The notes beneath the pieces are model-generated. The model ran no database searches and was not told where the DNA came from. It saw nothing but the letters and a program-made list of their open reading frames with translations. Below are positions 10,691 to 21,344 of a DNA stretch of 64,000 nt, in pieces; the first letter of the stretch is position 1, and the number at the start of each line of letters is the position of its first letter. A program made the position numbers and the translations under genes. Location: positions 1 to 64,000 of the forward strand of contig JAJAGP010003168.1 in assembly GCA_025084515.1 (NCBI GenBank), given 5' to 3'. This DNA comes from Ancistrus triradiatus. Its lineage: Eukaryota > Chordata > Actinopteri > Siluriformes > Loricariidae.

Positions 10691-12188
10691 AACTGTGGAT
10701 GTATCACAAACTGATGTCACTGAGAATGTTCTTTTTTTATTTTTGTGAAAATTGTCCACATTGTCCTGTTACCTTAAACTGAAGGAAATCCTAATAACAG
10801 CTCATCATTTTCATTCTCTCTGTCATCAGTTTCAACAAAGAAACTTCCCCTTTAGCAAAATTACTGAGAAAATAAAGCACATTTACAAGACTAAGTTCAC
10901 TGCCTTGAACTGAACCATCTGCATCACAGCATGATTATTCAGATGAAGGCAGAACAGTTTCTATAATCAAGGATTCAAATTTAACATCCAATACTCCCAG
11001 GAAAAGTATCAGTGCCTGTTCAGCGGCAGTATTAAGAAGAATGTGGCAATATAGAGTACTGAGAATGTGACATACACGGAAGAGACTTTGAGTGATGATA
11101 TCAAGAAAAATATCACATTTATTGTTTATTGATTGTAAGTAGAGAGTAAAACTCTGTATATTATTCTACTCTCCGAAGGTGGCTTGCAGAGAGCATAATT
11201 ACATATTATACAGGTATGCGCCGTTTAAACCCATCTGGTCAATGTCTCTTTGCTTTAACTGCCAAGGTCTTAAAAATTATAATACAAAATAAACATGAGT
11301 GACAGAAATCTAGTACGAGTGAATGCTTGTGACACCTGCTGACTTGAAAAACATGTCAAAAACCCAGTATCATTCTACTTTCTATTCATCATCCTTTTCA
11401 ATAAATAAATAATCTTTTTTAATATTAATATTAATATTTTTTTATTATTTTTTTTATATTTAAATTAATTTAATTAATATTATTGTTTAAAAAATAACAT
11501 TATGTTCCACAAGTCTATGTGACTATGGAAATGTCTGGTCAACATCCATTCTGATCAACAACCTCTTTCACAGAACGTAATGTGGATGTTAAATACCTGT
11601 ATATGTATATTGTTTCATCAAAGTTTTTAAATGAGTGTTGATGGATATATTTGACATAACTGTAGATTTCAGTTAGTGTAAACAATGATCTGCTTTTACT
11701 TTTACAATAAATTATCTTTAACCAGCTCTGTCAGCAATATGTTCTCACTGACCAAAAGTGTGTGACTTTTGAACACAAACAGGAAGTTAACATGGGTGCA
11801 CTGAGAACAGTAATAATTCAGATTTTTGGATTGGGGATTTAACTGTATTCTTTGCACATTCCTACTCCATGGTGGCTTCCATTGTTCAGTCTTATCATCA
11901 CATGGAAATTGTAACACATTACAAAATGAAAGCTACAGAAACACATTAGTCTCTTGAACATTAAACAGAATGTTTCTCAGTTTTATGTTTCTGTAATTAG
12001 GAATATTAGTTAAAAGCATAAAATGAAGTAAAAATCTTGAATGAAATGAAATTTCGGAAGTAAAAATATCACAACAAACAAACAAACACACACACACACA
12101 CACAATTTGCAAATGTAATCAGATACCTGTGTTATTTTCCTTTCCTTTCTGCACCTTCCTGTAATGCATTATACAGTCTTTGTATACT
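10691..12188. other. AT-rich intergenic sequence
   Basis: No gene is supported. Contains AT-only tracts at about 11400-11500 and a short CA run at about 12090-12103. Confidence 0.4.
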
Positions 12189-12189
12189 T

Positions 12190-12440
12190 TATATACCATG
12201 GAGGCCAAAAGTTTGAGACCACTGAAATGCCACTGAAAATGCTTGTTTGGGTTTTTTGGAGAAGGATTCAAACTGCAGAAGGAGTATGACCCAAAAACAC
12301 ATCAAGCATTCAGTAACATCACAAGAAGCTCTTTGGAAAAAACTGAAATAACATGGATCATCAGAGGCTACACAAACCTGTGGAGTCCATGCCATATGAG
12401 TGCAAACTGTCATTAGACATAAAGGAATAACATACTAAAT
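12190..12440 (+). mobile_element. Tc1-like transposon fragment
   Basis: Starts with aggccaaaagtttgagacc, the end sequence of a fish Tc1 family also visible at about 46967, and runs directly into a translated remnant of the second catalytic region (LQKEYDPKTHQ, compare LQQDNDPKHT). An internal deletion joined the end to the core. Confidence 0.5.
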
Positions 12441-12669
12441 CATGTAAGTAAAAACATAATTTTTATAAAGATTAATTATTAATTATTTTTATAAATAATT
12501 AAATATTTTTATAAAGATTAAATTTACACTCAAATTGTCCTGCTACTTATGTGATTTGTATCAGAAAAAAAATGCAACAGTAAATATAATGAAAAAAACA
12601 AACAATAACAAATCCGGCATTTCTTACATTTACTTTGACTTTATTTTCATTTGTTAATAAACATCGATT

Positions 12670-12863
12670 CCTGCATTTCAGGCCTGCAACCCATTCCAAA
12701 AAACAGTTGAGATGAAAATAAAAAACCCCACAAAATCATGATCTGATTTCAAACAGGTGATGTCAATGTGTCAGGTGACTTTGCTAGGTTTTCGGCAGTT
12801 GGGCAGGGAATCTCCAGATTGTCAACAAATACATGAGAAATTATTTAAATGTTTAAAAACAAT
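12670..12863 (+). repeat. Older interspersed repeat, left half (split by LTR element)
   Basis: From 'gcctgcaacccattccaaaaaacag' onward this matches a teleost repeat that continues at 16677. A related copy is at about 29560-29720 (tcaacaggtgat ... aaatgtgtgagaaattt). The LTR element inserted here, giving a relative age order. Confidence 0.6.
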
Positions 12864-12868
12864 GTTCC

Positions 12869-13858
12869 TGTCACGGGGGGTCCAGGGGGCGCACCGTTAA
12901 AAATAAAGAAATAAGGGTTTTCGGGACCAAAGTGCAGTTAGCTCCAGATGGAAGTAGTGAACCAAAACACAAAAAGGGAAATAAAACAATGGTCCACACA
13001 AAAGAAGAGAAAGACAGATGAACAAAAGGTACTTCAGTGGCTGAGAATAGAACCTGGAACGGACGTGTGAGTTGGCGCCGTGTAAACCACACACTCCACT
13101 CGGCCACTGAAGGAATAACCTGAAAAAACTTGGCAGAGAGCTAACGCCGTCAGCGTACGGCGTCCTTATGCCGTCACGCTTACGGCGTATAACCACTACG
13201 CTGGCGGCGCACGAGTCCGCGCATGCGCAGAGCGATCACACTGAGTCGGATCGTGTGCACGCGCTGAACCAGCATAGCGATAGCAGAGCGCACCAGAACG
13301 TGCTCAGCAGTCAGAAACGCTATTTATACATAAGCACTACTGCAGCTGAGACACAACTAAAACAGAGAAATGGAACTAAGACAAAAGGAAACTAATATCA
13401 CGCCAAACAGGAAGCCGGAGAGGCGGACCACTACCAACAGAAGCGAGAGTGGCACAAGCCGCGGTCGCGATTGAAGAACTGCTTAATCGAGAAGGGAGCG
13501 AGGCGGACTGCTGAAAAACCTCGGGGAATTATTCACACACCCCAAGGCTGCGCGAAGCGATGCACGGTTCTCCGAAGAAACGGAGCATGGGACGGACGCC
13601 CATGTGCGAGGCGATTCACGGTTCTCCGCAGTCTAACCTATGCGTAGCGTGAGGATGCAGTGCAATGGTAAGACACCGACTGGACTCAGGAGAGGCTTTA
13701 AATACCTGAGCCAGCCAGTGTTGATTAATTGGCAATTAATGCTACGTTAAACCAGCGTTTGTGGGCCACAAAACGCCGTAAGAGCGTAGGAGTAACTTTA
13801 GGGAATAAATGCTGCCTTCTATCATCCACAAGGATGAAGGGCAGCCCAACCCCTTACA
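12869..13858 (-). repeat. 3' LTR of the gag-only element (990 bp)
   Basis: Near identical to 15236-16671 except for a block of about 440 bp missing here, at the junction near 13638 (ggttctccg | cagtctaacc). Carries the tRNA-like segment at 13033-13111. The two minus-strand open frames near 12871-13196 are non-coding LTR sequence. Confidence 0.85.
13033..13111 (-). promoter_or_regulatory. tRNA-like segment with pol III A/B-box sequences in LTR
   Basis: On the minus strand, arms TTCAGTGGC and GCCACTGAA enclose 61 bases. Just inside is TGGCCGAGTGG, a perfect Ser/Leu-tRNA-type A box. Near the other end is AGGTTCTATTC, a B box with a few changes. The same layout occurs in the other LTR and at 23564-23634. 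Function as a promoter is inferred. Confidence 0.5.
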
Positions 13859-13859
13859 G

Positions 13860-14640
13860 TACCCCCCCTCCAAAGGGCGGTGTCCCGAAGCTCCAAACCT
13901 ACCCAGCAACCTCCCCTAGACTGTCTAACCTGTTCAGGATTAAGACCCTGACGGACGGACGGGGCCTGATATAGGGAGTAGACCAACAAACAGGGGCCAA
14001 CTGGGAGGTCGGGCCAACCCCGGCCAAGAATCAGGCCAGGCATGGGGCCGGGACCCAACGTAGGGAGCTCAGGGATGGAACTCGACACCGGCAGATGGGG
14101 AACCAGCTCGAAACCGACCATGCAGACAAAAAAGGTTGGCGCGAAGGAACTGGCCAACTGCACAGATGCCAAGGGCCCCAGTGATAAGGCCAACAGAGGC
14201 GACCCTGGAGGCACAGCGGTGGAGCTTTGTAACAGTGGCGCGGGGATCGGGATCAATGATCGCGGTGCACGGATCGGTCTTTGCGACCGTGGCGCGGGGA
14301 TTGGGACCAACAATCGCGGCATGGGGTGCCCAGGCGTGGAGCTCAACAGCTCAGACGCGGGACCAGAAAGCGCGATGGGCTCCTGTACGGAACCAGGCGG
14401 CACTGTGTGCTCAGGCACGGGGTCAACGAGTTCAGGAACAGAGTGTAGTTGCTCAGGTTCACTGCTTGGCAGCGCTGAGTGCCCAGGTACGGGGTCAACA
14501 CGCGCGGCGAGTTCAGGAACGGAGTGTAGTTGCTCAGGTTCACTTCTTGTCGGCGCTAAGTGCCCAGGTACGGGGTCAACGAGCGCGGCGAGATCAGGAA
14601 CGGAGCGTAGTTGACCAGAAAATGAGGGTGATGGCTGGAA
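13860..14640 (-). repeat. Low-complexity tandem-repeat tract after gag
   Basis: Between gag and the 3' LTR lies GC-rich Pro/Ala-rich sequence with an 81-bp tandem repeat: gag(t/c)gtag at 14522 and 14603, and 14441. 81 bp is 27 codons, so reading frame is kept. It resembles the tracts at 50.65-51.1 kb and 49.7-49.86 kb in the other LTR elements. Confidence 0.7.
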
Positions 14641-15233
14641 GCACGAACACGCCTCTCAACCTCCCTGATGTTAGATCGAATAAGTGCATCTGTGCAAATG
14701 GCCAGATCGCACAATGCGGCCAGGGAGGCGGCGGGATGAAATGGCAAAAGTTCATGCTCCAGACCATCGTCAAGACCCTTTTCAAAAAAGGCCATGAGCA
14801 GCAGGTCATCAAAACCGCTCTCACTGGCTGCAACACAGAAGTCCTCCACATACTCGCCCACAGACCGTTTCCACTGGGTAATTCCAAACACACGGGGTAG
14901 TTCGGATCGTGGAGGACTAGTGTGGGTAGAACTCTCCAACCTGGGGGGGTTGGGAGCTTCAGCGGGGTCAAAACGTGATCTCAAGAAAACTGCTGGAGCC
15001 AGCAATGCTCGCTTGGGACTGTGGGGGGCGCTATGCCTACCACGACGAGGTCTGCGTTGCTCCGGGGGGTCAAAATTCGATGCCGAATCCCTAACCTGAT
15101 CAGAGTTGAAGGGCAGACCCCCAAGAGTCATACGAGACCCAGTCTGCCATGGCAGACGACGCATACGAGAGGTGGGGACATCCTTGAAGGAAGTCCAAGG
15201 AGCTAACGCTGGGTCCCAGTTTGGTCTTACCAT
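14556..15233 (-). CDS. Gag-like protein of the LTR retroelement
   Basis: A 225-residue minus-strand frame starting 3 bases inside the 5' LTR boundary and running into the repeat tract. The segment SVGEYVEDFCVAASESGFDD ... MAFFEKGLDDGLEHELLPF ... LCDLAICTDALIRS has the Ty3/Gypsy Gag pattern (YxxxFxxLA ... FxxGLxxxIxxEL). No CCHC zinc knuckle is visible. The first about 100 residues are basic and Pro-rich. A homologous Gag piece is at 50311-50592. In the source element Gag would form the particle that packages the RNA; whether this copy is translated is unknown. Confidence 0.7.
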   Translation of the reverse strand: MVRPNWDPALAPWTSFKDVPTSRMRRLPWQTGSRMTLGGLPFNSDQVRDSASNFDPPEQRRPRRGRHSAPHSPKRALLAPAVFLRSRFDPAEAPNPPRLESSTHTSPPRSELPRVFGITQWKRSVGEYVEDFCVAASESGFDDLLLMAFFEKGLDDGLEHELLPFHPAASLAALCDLAICTDALIRSNIREVERRVRASSHHPHFLVNYAPFLISPRSLTPYLGT

Positions 15234-15235
15234 TC

Positions 15236-16671
15236 TGTTACAGGGGGCCCAGGGGGCGCACGGTTAAAAATAAAGAAATAAGGGTTTTCGGGACCAATGT
15301 ACAGTTAGCTCCAGATGGAAGTAGTGAACCAAAACACAAAAAGGGAAATAAAACAATGGTCCACACAAAAGAAGAGAAAGACAGATGAACAATAGATACT
15401 TCAGTGGCTGAGGATAGAACCCGGAACGGATGTGTGAGTTGGCGCCGTGTAAACCCAACACTCCACTCGGCCACTGAAGGAATAACCTGAAAAAACTGGG
15501 CAGAGAGCTAACACCATCAGCGTACAGCGTCCTTATGCCGTCACGCTTACGGCGTATAACCACTACGCTGGCGGCACACGAGTCCGCGCATGCGCAGAGC
15601 GATCGCGCTGAGTCGGATCGTGTGCACGCGCTGAACCAGTGTAGCGATAGCAGAGTGCACCAGAACGTGCTCAGCAGTCAGAAGCGCTATTTATACATAA
15701 GCACTACTGCAGCTGAGACACAACTAAAACAGAGAAATGGAACTAAGACAAAAGGAAACTAATATCACGCCAAGCAGGAAGCTGGAGAGGCGGACCGCTA
15801 TCGACGGAAGCGAGGGCGGCACAAGCCGGGGTCGCGATTGAAGAACCGCTTAAGGGAGAAGGGAGCGAGGCGGACTGCTGACAAACCTCGGGGAATTATT
15901 CACACACCCCAACGCTGCGTGAAGCGACGCACGGTTCTCCGAAGAAACGAACCATGGGACGGATGCACATGTGCGAGGCAATTTACGGTTCTCCGTCCAC
16001 GGGGTCTAGGATACGCGCTGCAGCGTGGGACAACCTGGACGGAGCATGAAACGAACGCTTAAGGATTAACGAGGGACAATGCTGGACTCTAACCAGCACT
16101 TCTCGTACCTGCGTCGGCAGAGAACGGGCGGACCAAGCCCGATTGCCAACCGGAAAAGCAGCACGGGCCACGCCACTGCGCGGCGAGGCAAGACGAAGGG
16201 ATTGCTACCCAGGGACCGGTGACCAGGAAAATCTGACCCTGTCCTGATCATCTAATGCCCTATCTTACCTCAAGCCTTGCGGACTTTACCAAGCTAACTC
16301 TCTGCAAAGAGCGAGCTTTACCCGTGTCCCTGCCTACCTACGGTCACCGATCACAGAAGGTAAGCAAGCAGTGTCTTTAAGATTCTTAAAGCGGTCACGA
16401 TAGAGGACGTGAAGCGTTGGGTCAGCTATCACGGAAGAGAGCAGTCTAACCTATGCGTAGCGTGAGGATGTAGTGCAATGGTAAGACACCGACTGGACTC
16501 AGGAGAGGCCTTAAATACCTGAGCCAGCCGGTGTTGATTAATTGGCAATTAATGCCACGTTAAACCGCCGTTTGTGGGCCACAAAACGCCGTAAGAGCAT
16601 AGGAATATCTATAGGGAGTAAATGCTTCCCTCTATCGTCCACAAGGACGAAGGGCAGCCCAACCCTTTACA
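15236..16671 (-). repeat. 5' LTR of the gag-only element (1436 bp)
   Basis: Matches the 990-bp LTR at 12869-13858 at both ends, but has an extra block at about 15999-16441. The block may be an insertion here or a deletion in the other copy. Its tRNA-like segment is at 15400-15478. Confidence 0.85.
15400..15478 (-). promoter_or_regulatory. tRNA-like segment with pol III A/B-box sequences in LTR
   Basis: Second copy of the segment at 13033-13111: closing arms TTCAGTGGC/GCCACTGAA, A box TGGCCGAGTGG, B box GGGTTCTATCC (one base from the GGTTCGATCC type). It lies 160-240 bases before the 3' end of the LTR in the sense direction. Confidence 0.5.
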
Positions 16672-16676
16672 GTTCC

Positions 16677-16880
16677 TCAAAGAAAGACTGGAAGGGATTT
16701 ACATATTTGTGTCTGCAGTCATGACCTGTCCCCAGTAGAGAATTTGTGGAGACTTATAACGAAAAACTGCAACAATGACACCCCCATACTGTTGCACACC
16801 TTAAGACTTTGACGTGTTGGGAAAAGAATGGCAGCATTACAAACTGGAATAATTTGATGCATAAACAATATTACAAACAC
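16677..16880 (+). repeat. Older interspersed repeat, right half
   Basis: Continues the repeat broken at 12863: 'ctcaaagaaagactggaaggg' follows 'aaaaacaatgttcc' once the LTR element is ignored. Confidence 0.55.
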
Positions 16881-17740
16881 AGCAGGATTTCAAAAGTAAT
16901 TAATAATTGTATATTAGATTTAAAAAAACATGTTCATGAAACATTAGTAGCATTTTTCTAAAAAATATTAATTTACAGAATAGATAAACTACAACACAGA
17001 CGTTTGACAGATTTTCTCTGTAAAACAAGTCACTTGCCAGTTCATGTAAGAAACAACACAGGGAAGTTCTACAATACATCCTATGACCTTATAAGGTAAA
17101 TGCTGATTGTTCTTTTCATAAAGGTTCAAGTAGAAAAAAAACACAGAGAAAACCTCAGGATAGACAGCATAATCATTTTATAAGGAATCTACATTGTTTC
17201 ACATGATTTACAGTCCAGCTTTGTTTACCAATAACTTGTAGCGCATGCAGAACCAAGAAAGAGGGATACACTTTCAACAACATCTGAGACTACTTTTGAA
17301 TAATAATATACGTCAGAAAATAATTGATACATACACCCTCCTTTCATTTCTTCCCAGCCTCTTTAAACTCTTTCTGAAGCACTGCAATTATAGTGCGGAT
17401 ACAGACCAGAAAACCTGCACCTAGCTATTGGACTTGATGGTCTTATATCGCCATTTATGAATGTTCAGGAGGGAGAGTTTCAGTAATGGATGTACAAACA
17501 TAAATGCTCCTAACACAGCATGTTAATGTTAAAATATGCACTGTGTACTGTATATGTCAAGTGATCATGCTAAGCTATTTTGTCTGCAGTAAAATCATAG
17601 TTTTAGATATGTATGGGAGTGTTGGTAGAAGCATGCTTTTATTAATGCAGTAATTTAACATTTTTGCTGCTAACAAATGCATGAAAATACAAAAAGGTTG
17701 CAGAAACAATGCACCTTGACAGATCTATGGTATGGAACAA
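16881..17740. other. Non-coding stretch, nothing recognised
   Basis: AT-rich intergenic sequence between the old repeat and a SINE-like block. No supported features. Confidence 0.4.
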
Positions 17741-17744
17741 ACAT

Positions 17745-17960
17745 TTTTAGATTTTTAAATGGCAGGAAAGAGGGATTGCCATTGTGTTTCGGCTACATTT
17801 GCACCACCATTCAGAAGGTTCTGGGTTCAATCCCAGGTAGAACAGTCTGGGTCCTTTCTGTGTGGAGTCTGCATGTCCTCCCCATATTCTCTGGGTACTC
17901 CCACAGTCCAAAGACATGCACTAGGTTAATTGATTACACTAAATCAGCCATTTTAGGGTA
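17745..17960 (+). repeat. SINE/LINE-tail repeat, second family
   Basis: Contains a B-box-like ggttctgggttcaatccc and the teleost consensus stretch tgtggagtctgcatgtcctc ... cagtccaaagacatgca. Relatives: 30530-30625, 41905-42205, 46010-46230, 62680-62850. Confidence 0.6.
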
Positions 17961-18231
17961 TATGTATATACTGTAAAATGTGCTTTGATGCTGATAGCAA
18001 CATTAAATAAATGCAAATAAGCAAACAAACACCAGCATTCACTACAACTCAGAAAATACAAAAAAAGTATTGTTTAGTGAATACAATTTGTAAGTTAACT
18101 ATTTCCAAGGTTATCAAACAACATTGTACATTTACATATAGAGAATTTATATAGCAATAGTACTACATTACTATTATTACAAAACTAATATTTTATAGTT
18201 TGAACAGTAAATAAAGCAGTATTCAATATAC

Positions 18232-18283
<52 letters not shown>

Positions 18284-19163
18284 CACTAGAACCGATGAGC
18301 CTCCAGGAAGAAATGAAATAGCTCATGGTTTACATCCATATATAGACTTTTTTGCTATTTCCGCTACTTATTCTGTGCAATATGAAAACACTGTGGCAAG
18401 TGTGGAACAGCAATCTAAAATGCACACCACCACAAGGACCCAGGTTCAAGTTCAGACAGTGCCTTCCAGCTGAGACTGGTGTCACATGTAGACACAAGTG
18501 ACTGTGTCTGAAGGACGGGAGAAAGATAAGCATCCTAGATCTACTGCTTCATGCTGTCATGTCATTACACTGTCATGTGTTTTTTTTTTCAAGGCTTTTT
18601 TTTTATTTTTTGCAACAGCTCTATTTATTTAATCATGATGTTATGAAATTGAATGGCTCAGTATTTAGAGTCAGCTGGCCATGGACTTGCATTGTGAAGG
18701 TCAAGTAATTTGATTATGAAACCTGATGGACAAGTGCACTGTTCGGGATACCTCTGCCTGTGATTTTAAAATGTGATGGTGCTGCTGCATGACAGAATTA
18801 AGCAATACTTCTTTACTCTTGCTTGGCAAGACTTTCAATCATAGCAGCTGGCCTATGTGTATAAGAAATCTGTTTTTATGTGTAGTGACTTTGAATGACT
18901 TACTTGCTCCACATTTGTGAAGATGTTTGCTGTCTTTTATGAAGTCGAAAACATGCAATTCTCCATCACTGTCAAAGTCTTAAGGTGATTTTGTGAATTC
19001 AGAACCAAGACAACATTGGACGGCCAGTTTTTGACTGCTTTCATGCATGATTTACCGGATACATTTCTAGGACCAGAGTACACGCTGGTCCCAAACATAT
19101 CAAACTGTTGTTCCAAATCAACTTGTGACTGGAGAAAAAAAACTGAAAGCACAACAGCAACCC
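17961..19163. repeat. Intergenic sequence with (ATT)n microsatellite
   Basis: The microsatellite is at about 18234-18283. The rest up to the stop codon of LRR copy 2 shows no recognisable gene. Confidence 0.6.
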
Positions 19164-21344
19164 CTAAAGGGCCACGGTCTCAATCTCCTGGACTGGTCTG
19201 AGAGTAATAGATTTAGTGTAGGAAAAGTGAGTCAGATTGACTTTAGAGTAAAGCTTTTCTCTTTCTTGTAAACACCAATAAAGTGTGTATGTGAGCTTTG
19301 CAAGTACTACTGTACAACAGATCTGTATGACCAAGATTGTGGTATAGAATATTGCCATAGACTTACAATGTGAAGATCTGGTTGCTGAAGAGGCAGCAAG
19401 CATGCCAACAGATGCATGCTGAGGAGCGAGGGAAATAGTGCAGACGAATGTCCTGAGTGTGGTTTTCCTTGTGGTGCTAATGCTTGTATTAAGGATTGTA
19501 GTAGTTGTGGGCTCTGGGTTTGTAGTTGTGGTCAACATCACTGAAGTTGTTGGAGATGCAGATGTCACATAAGCTGATCTAGAAGGTAGACTGGTTTTTG
19601 CTGTGGTGGTGTGATGATGTGTTGTGGGTGTTAGTGTAGTAATAGTGTTCACTGATGTTGTAACCATAATTGTTGTGGGTAGCAGAGTGGTGGTTGTTAT
19701 CAGGGCTGTTGTGGTTGGTGGCAGAGTTGTTGGTATAGTTGTCAGTGCTGCAGAAGTTGAAGGTATATTTGTTGTGGGTTGAGAAGTGATTATTGTCGAA
19801 GTTGTTATCAGGGCTGTTGTGGTTGGTGGCAGAGTTGTTGGTATTGTTGTCAGTGCTGCAGAAGTTGAAGGTGTATTTGTTGTGGTTTGAGAAGTGGCTA
19901 TCGTTGAAGTTCTTGTTATCAGGGCTGTTGTGGCTGGAGCCAGAGTTGTTAGCAGTGTGGTTGCCAAAGCTGTAGTAATTGTAGGTGTATTTGTAGTGAA
20001 TTGTTGTGAGGTGGTAGCTGGCAGAGTTGTACGACATATCAGTTGATCTGCATTTAAAGATATGATAGACTGGCCTTTCAAATCCTCTGGGTGCTCACAA
20101 GTCACTGCAGATGAAGGACGCATCTTTGCCTCATTCTGCTTCATCCACTCATACAGTGACAGCAGATTACAGTCACAATGCCATGGGTTGTTGTTTAAAT
20201 ACACTTTATTTAGTTTTGGTAGTGAAAACAGATCTTCTGGAAGATTTCTCAGCTTATTGTTATTCAGTTTGAGTGTTGAAAGTGCCTGTAGTTGTACAAA
20301 GTCCTCTGCCTTCAGAGATTCAATGACATTATTCTGAAGATTGAGCTCTAAAAGTTTCTCTAGTCCCTCAAAATAATCTCCAGAGAGAGCTGAAAACTGA
20401 TTAGAAGACAGGTCTAATTTCTTCAGTTTCTTGAGTGGACGGAAAATTCCACGAGGTAAATATGTGAGATTGTTGTGACTTAGAAGTAATTCGTTTATAA
20501 TCAGGCTTCCTCTAAAAAGATCAGAGGGGAGAGCAGTGAGCTGGTTGTGATTCAGTGTTACTGTTTTGAGTGCAGAGAAACCCACAAATAACCCTGGTGA
20601 CAATGCAGTCAAAAGATTGTTATCCAAAAACAGTTTGGTCAATTTATTTTTATGTGGGAACAAATCTGGTTGCAGGTGTGTAATTCTGTTGTTTTGTATG
20701 TTTATTTCCTTCAGATTAGGAAGATTGTGAAAAATTCCATCTGGCATTGATGTCAACTGATTCCCATAAAGCCGAAACAGTTGGAGTTTCCTGAGTTTGG
20801 AGAAAAGGGATGATGAGACAGAAGTAAGATGGTTCTTTGCTAGATGAAGCTCCAGGAGATTCTCTAATTTATCAAATGTTCCCTCTTCAATTGATGAAAT
20901 CTGATTAACCTGTAGACGAAGTATTTCAAGATTCTTGGCATCATCAAACAATCCCTTTTCTAGCCTCTGAATCTTGTTTGATGTCAGGATCAGCATTTGA
21001 AGGCTGGATAGATCCTTAAACACTCCAACATGAAGAGCTGTCACATTAGTTCCTGTAATGTCAATGGCATTCAAATTGGCTAAACCTTCAAATGCACCTT
21101 CTTCTATAGAAAATGTTGATGTACCAAGAAACTCCACTCTCTCCAGTTGAGGACTTTTGGAAAATGCTCCTTTGGGTATGACACCGATCTGACTTCCAAC
21201 AAAGTAGACTTGTTTTGCTCCAGCTTTTAGTGTTTCAGGGATTACTGATGCTTCTTTGTTGTATACGTCTTTATTTGTGTCTGTATTATCTTCAGCCCAA
21301 CAACAGAAGGAACGGAGCAGAATAAAAATGTACAGGCCTAACAT
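19164..21344 (-). CDS. LRR mucin-stalk membrane protein copy 2 (GP5/LRRC15-like)
   Basis: Intact 726-residue type I membrane protein encoded in one exon. Signal peptide (MLGLYIFILL, about 1-18); about 15 LRRs (about 40-387); LRRCT cap (NPWHCDCN ... CRTT, about 388-440); long Thr/Ser/Pro stalk (about 441-660) suited to dense O-glycosylation; transmembrane segment around AIFYTTILVIQICCTVV (about 665-688); 38-residue tail with YSKV, a YxxPhi-type sorting motif. There is no N-terminal LRR cysteine cap, unlike the gene at 26818. LRR sequence is nearly identical to copy 1, with a one-codon deletion (LFSLPK against LFDSLPK). The architecture recalls platelet GP Ib alpha/GP V: a ligand-binding LRR head on a mucin stalk. 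Exact orthology cannot be assigned. The start follows a splice acceptor, so a 5' UTR intron is likely. Confidence 0.92.
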   Translation of the reverse strand: MLGLYIFILLRSFCCWAEDNTDTNKDVYNKEASVIPETLKAGAKQVYFVGSQIGVIPKGAFSKSPQLERVEFLGTSTFSIEEGAFEGLANLNAIDITGTNVTALHVGVFKDLSSLQMLILTSNKIQRLEKGLFDDAKNLEILRLQVNQISSIEEGTFDKLENLLELHLAKNHLTSVSSSLFSKLRKLQLFRLYGNQLTSMPDGIFHNLPNLKEINIQNNRITHLQPDLFPHKNKLTKLFLDNNLLTALSPGLFVGFSALKTVTLNHNQLTALPSDLFRGSLIINELLLSHNNLTYLPRGIFRPLKKLKKLDLSSNQFSALSGDYFEGLEKLLELNLQNNVIESLKAEDFVQLQALSTLKLNNNKLRNLPEDLFSLPKLNKVYLNNNPWHCDCNLLSLYEWMKQNEAKMRPSSAVTCEHPEDLKGQSIISLNADQLICRTTLPATTSQQFTTNTPTITTALATTLLTTLAPATTALITRTSTIATSQTTTNTPSTSAALTTIPTTLPPTTTALITTSTIITSQPTTNIPSTSAALTTIPTTLPPTTTALITTTTLLPTTIMVTTSVNTITTLTPTTHHHTTTAKTSLPSRSAYVTSASPTTSVMLTTTTNPEPTTTTILNTSISTTRKTTLRTFVCTISLAPQHASVGMLAASSATRSSHCKSMAIFYTTILVIQICCTVVLAKLTYTLYWCLQEREKLYSKVNLTHFSYTKSITLRPVQEIETVAL
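19690..19990 (-). repeat. Mucin stalk tandem repeats of LRR copy 2 (about 3 units)
   Basis: The landmark cagggctgtt occurs at 19701, 19809 and 19920, giving units of 108 and 111 bp (36-37 residues, core STSAALTTIPTTLPPTTTAL). Units are multiples of 3, so gain or loss keeps the frame. Confidence 0.8.

Larger units (their letters stand above)
12869..16671 (-). mobile_element. Complete gag-only Gypsy-like LTR retroelement with 5-bp TSD
   Basis: Read on the minus strand: 5' LTR 16671-15236, internal region 15235-13859, 3' LTR 13858-12869. LTRs are TG...CA (TGTAA ... GTAACA or GTGACA). The target duplication gttcc lies at 12864-12868 and 16672-16676. A purine-rich tract (GGAGGGGGGG) precedes the 3' LTR at about 13861-13873. 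Only gag-like coding is present, in 1377 bp; no protease, RT or integrase is seen, so it depends on another element. The LTRs differ greatly in length (1436 and 990 bp). Confidence 0.88.

Noticed and set aside
12871..13196. Minus-strand frames repeated at 15238-15563
   Set aside because: Both lie within the paired LTRs and are chance frames in LTR sequence; similarity reflects LTR identity.
14136..14900. 254-codon plus-strand frame opposite gag
   Set aside because: Antisense to the Gag frame and made of the 81-bp repeats; no recognisable domain.
19579..20037. Minus-strand Asn/Ser/Thr-rich frame overlapping the stalk of LRR copy 2
   Set aside because: Alternative frame of the same tandem repeats. 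Composition follows from the repeat, not from selection.
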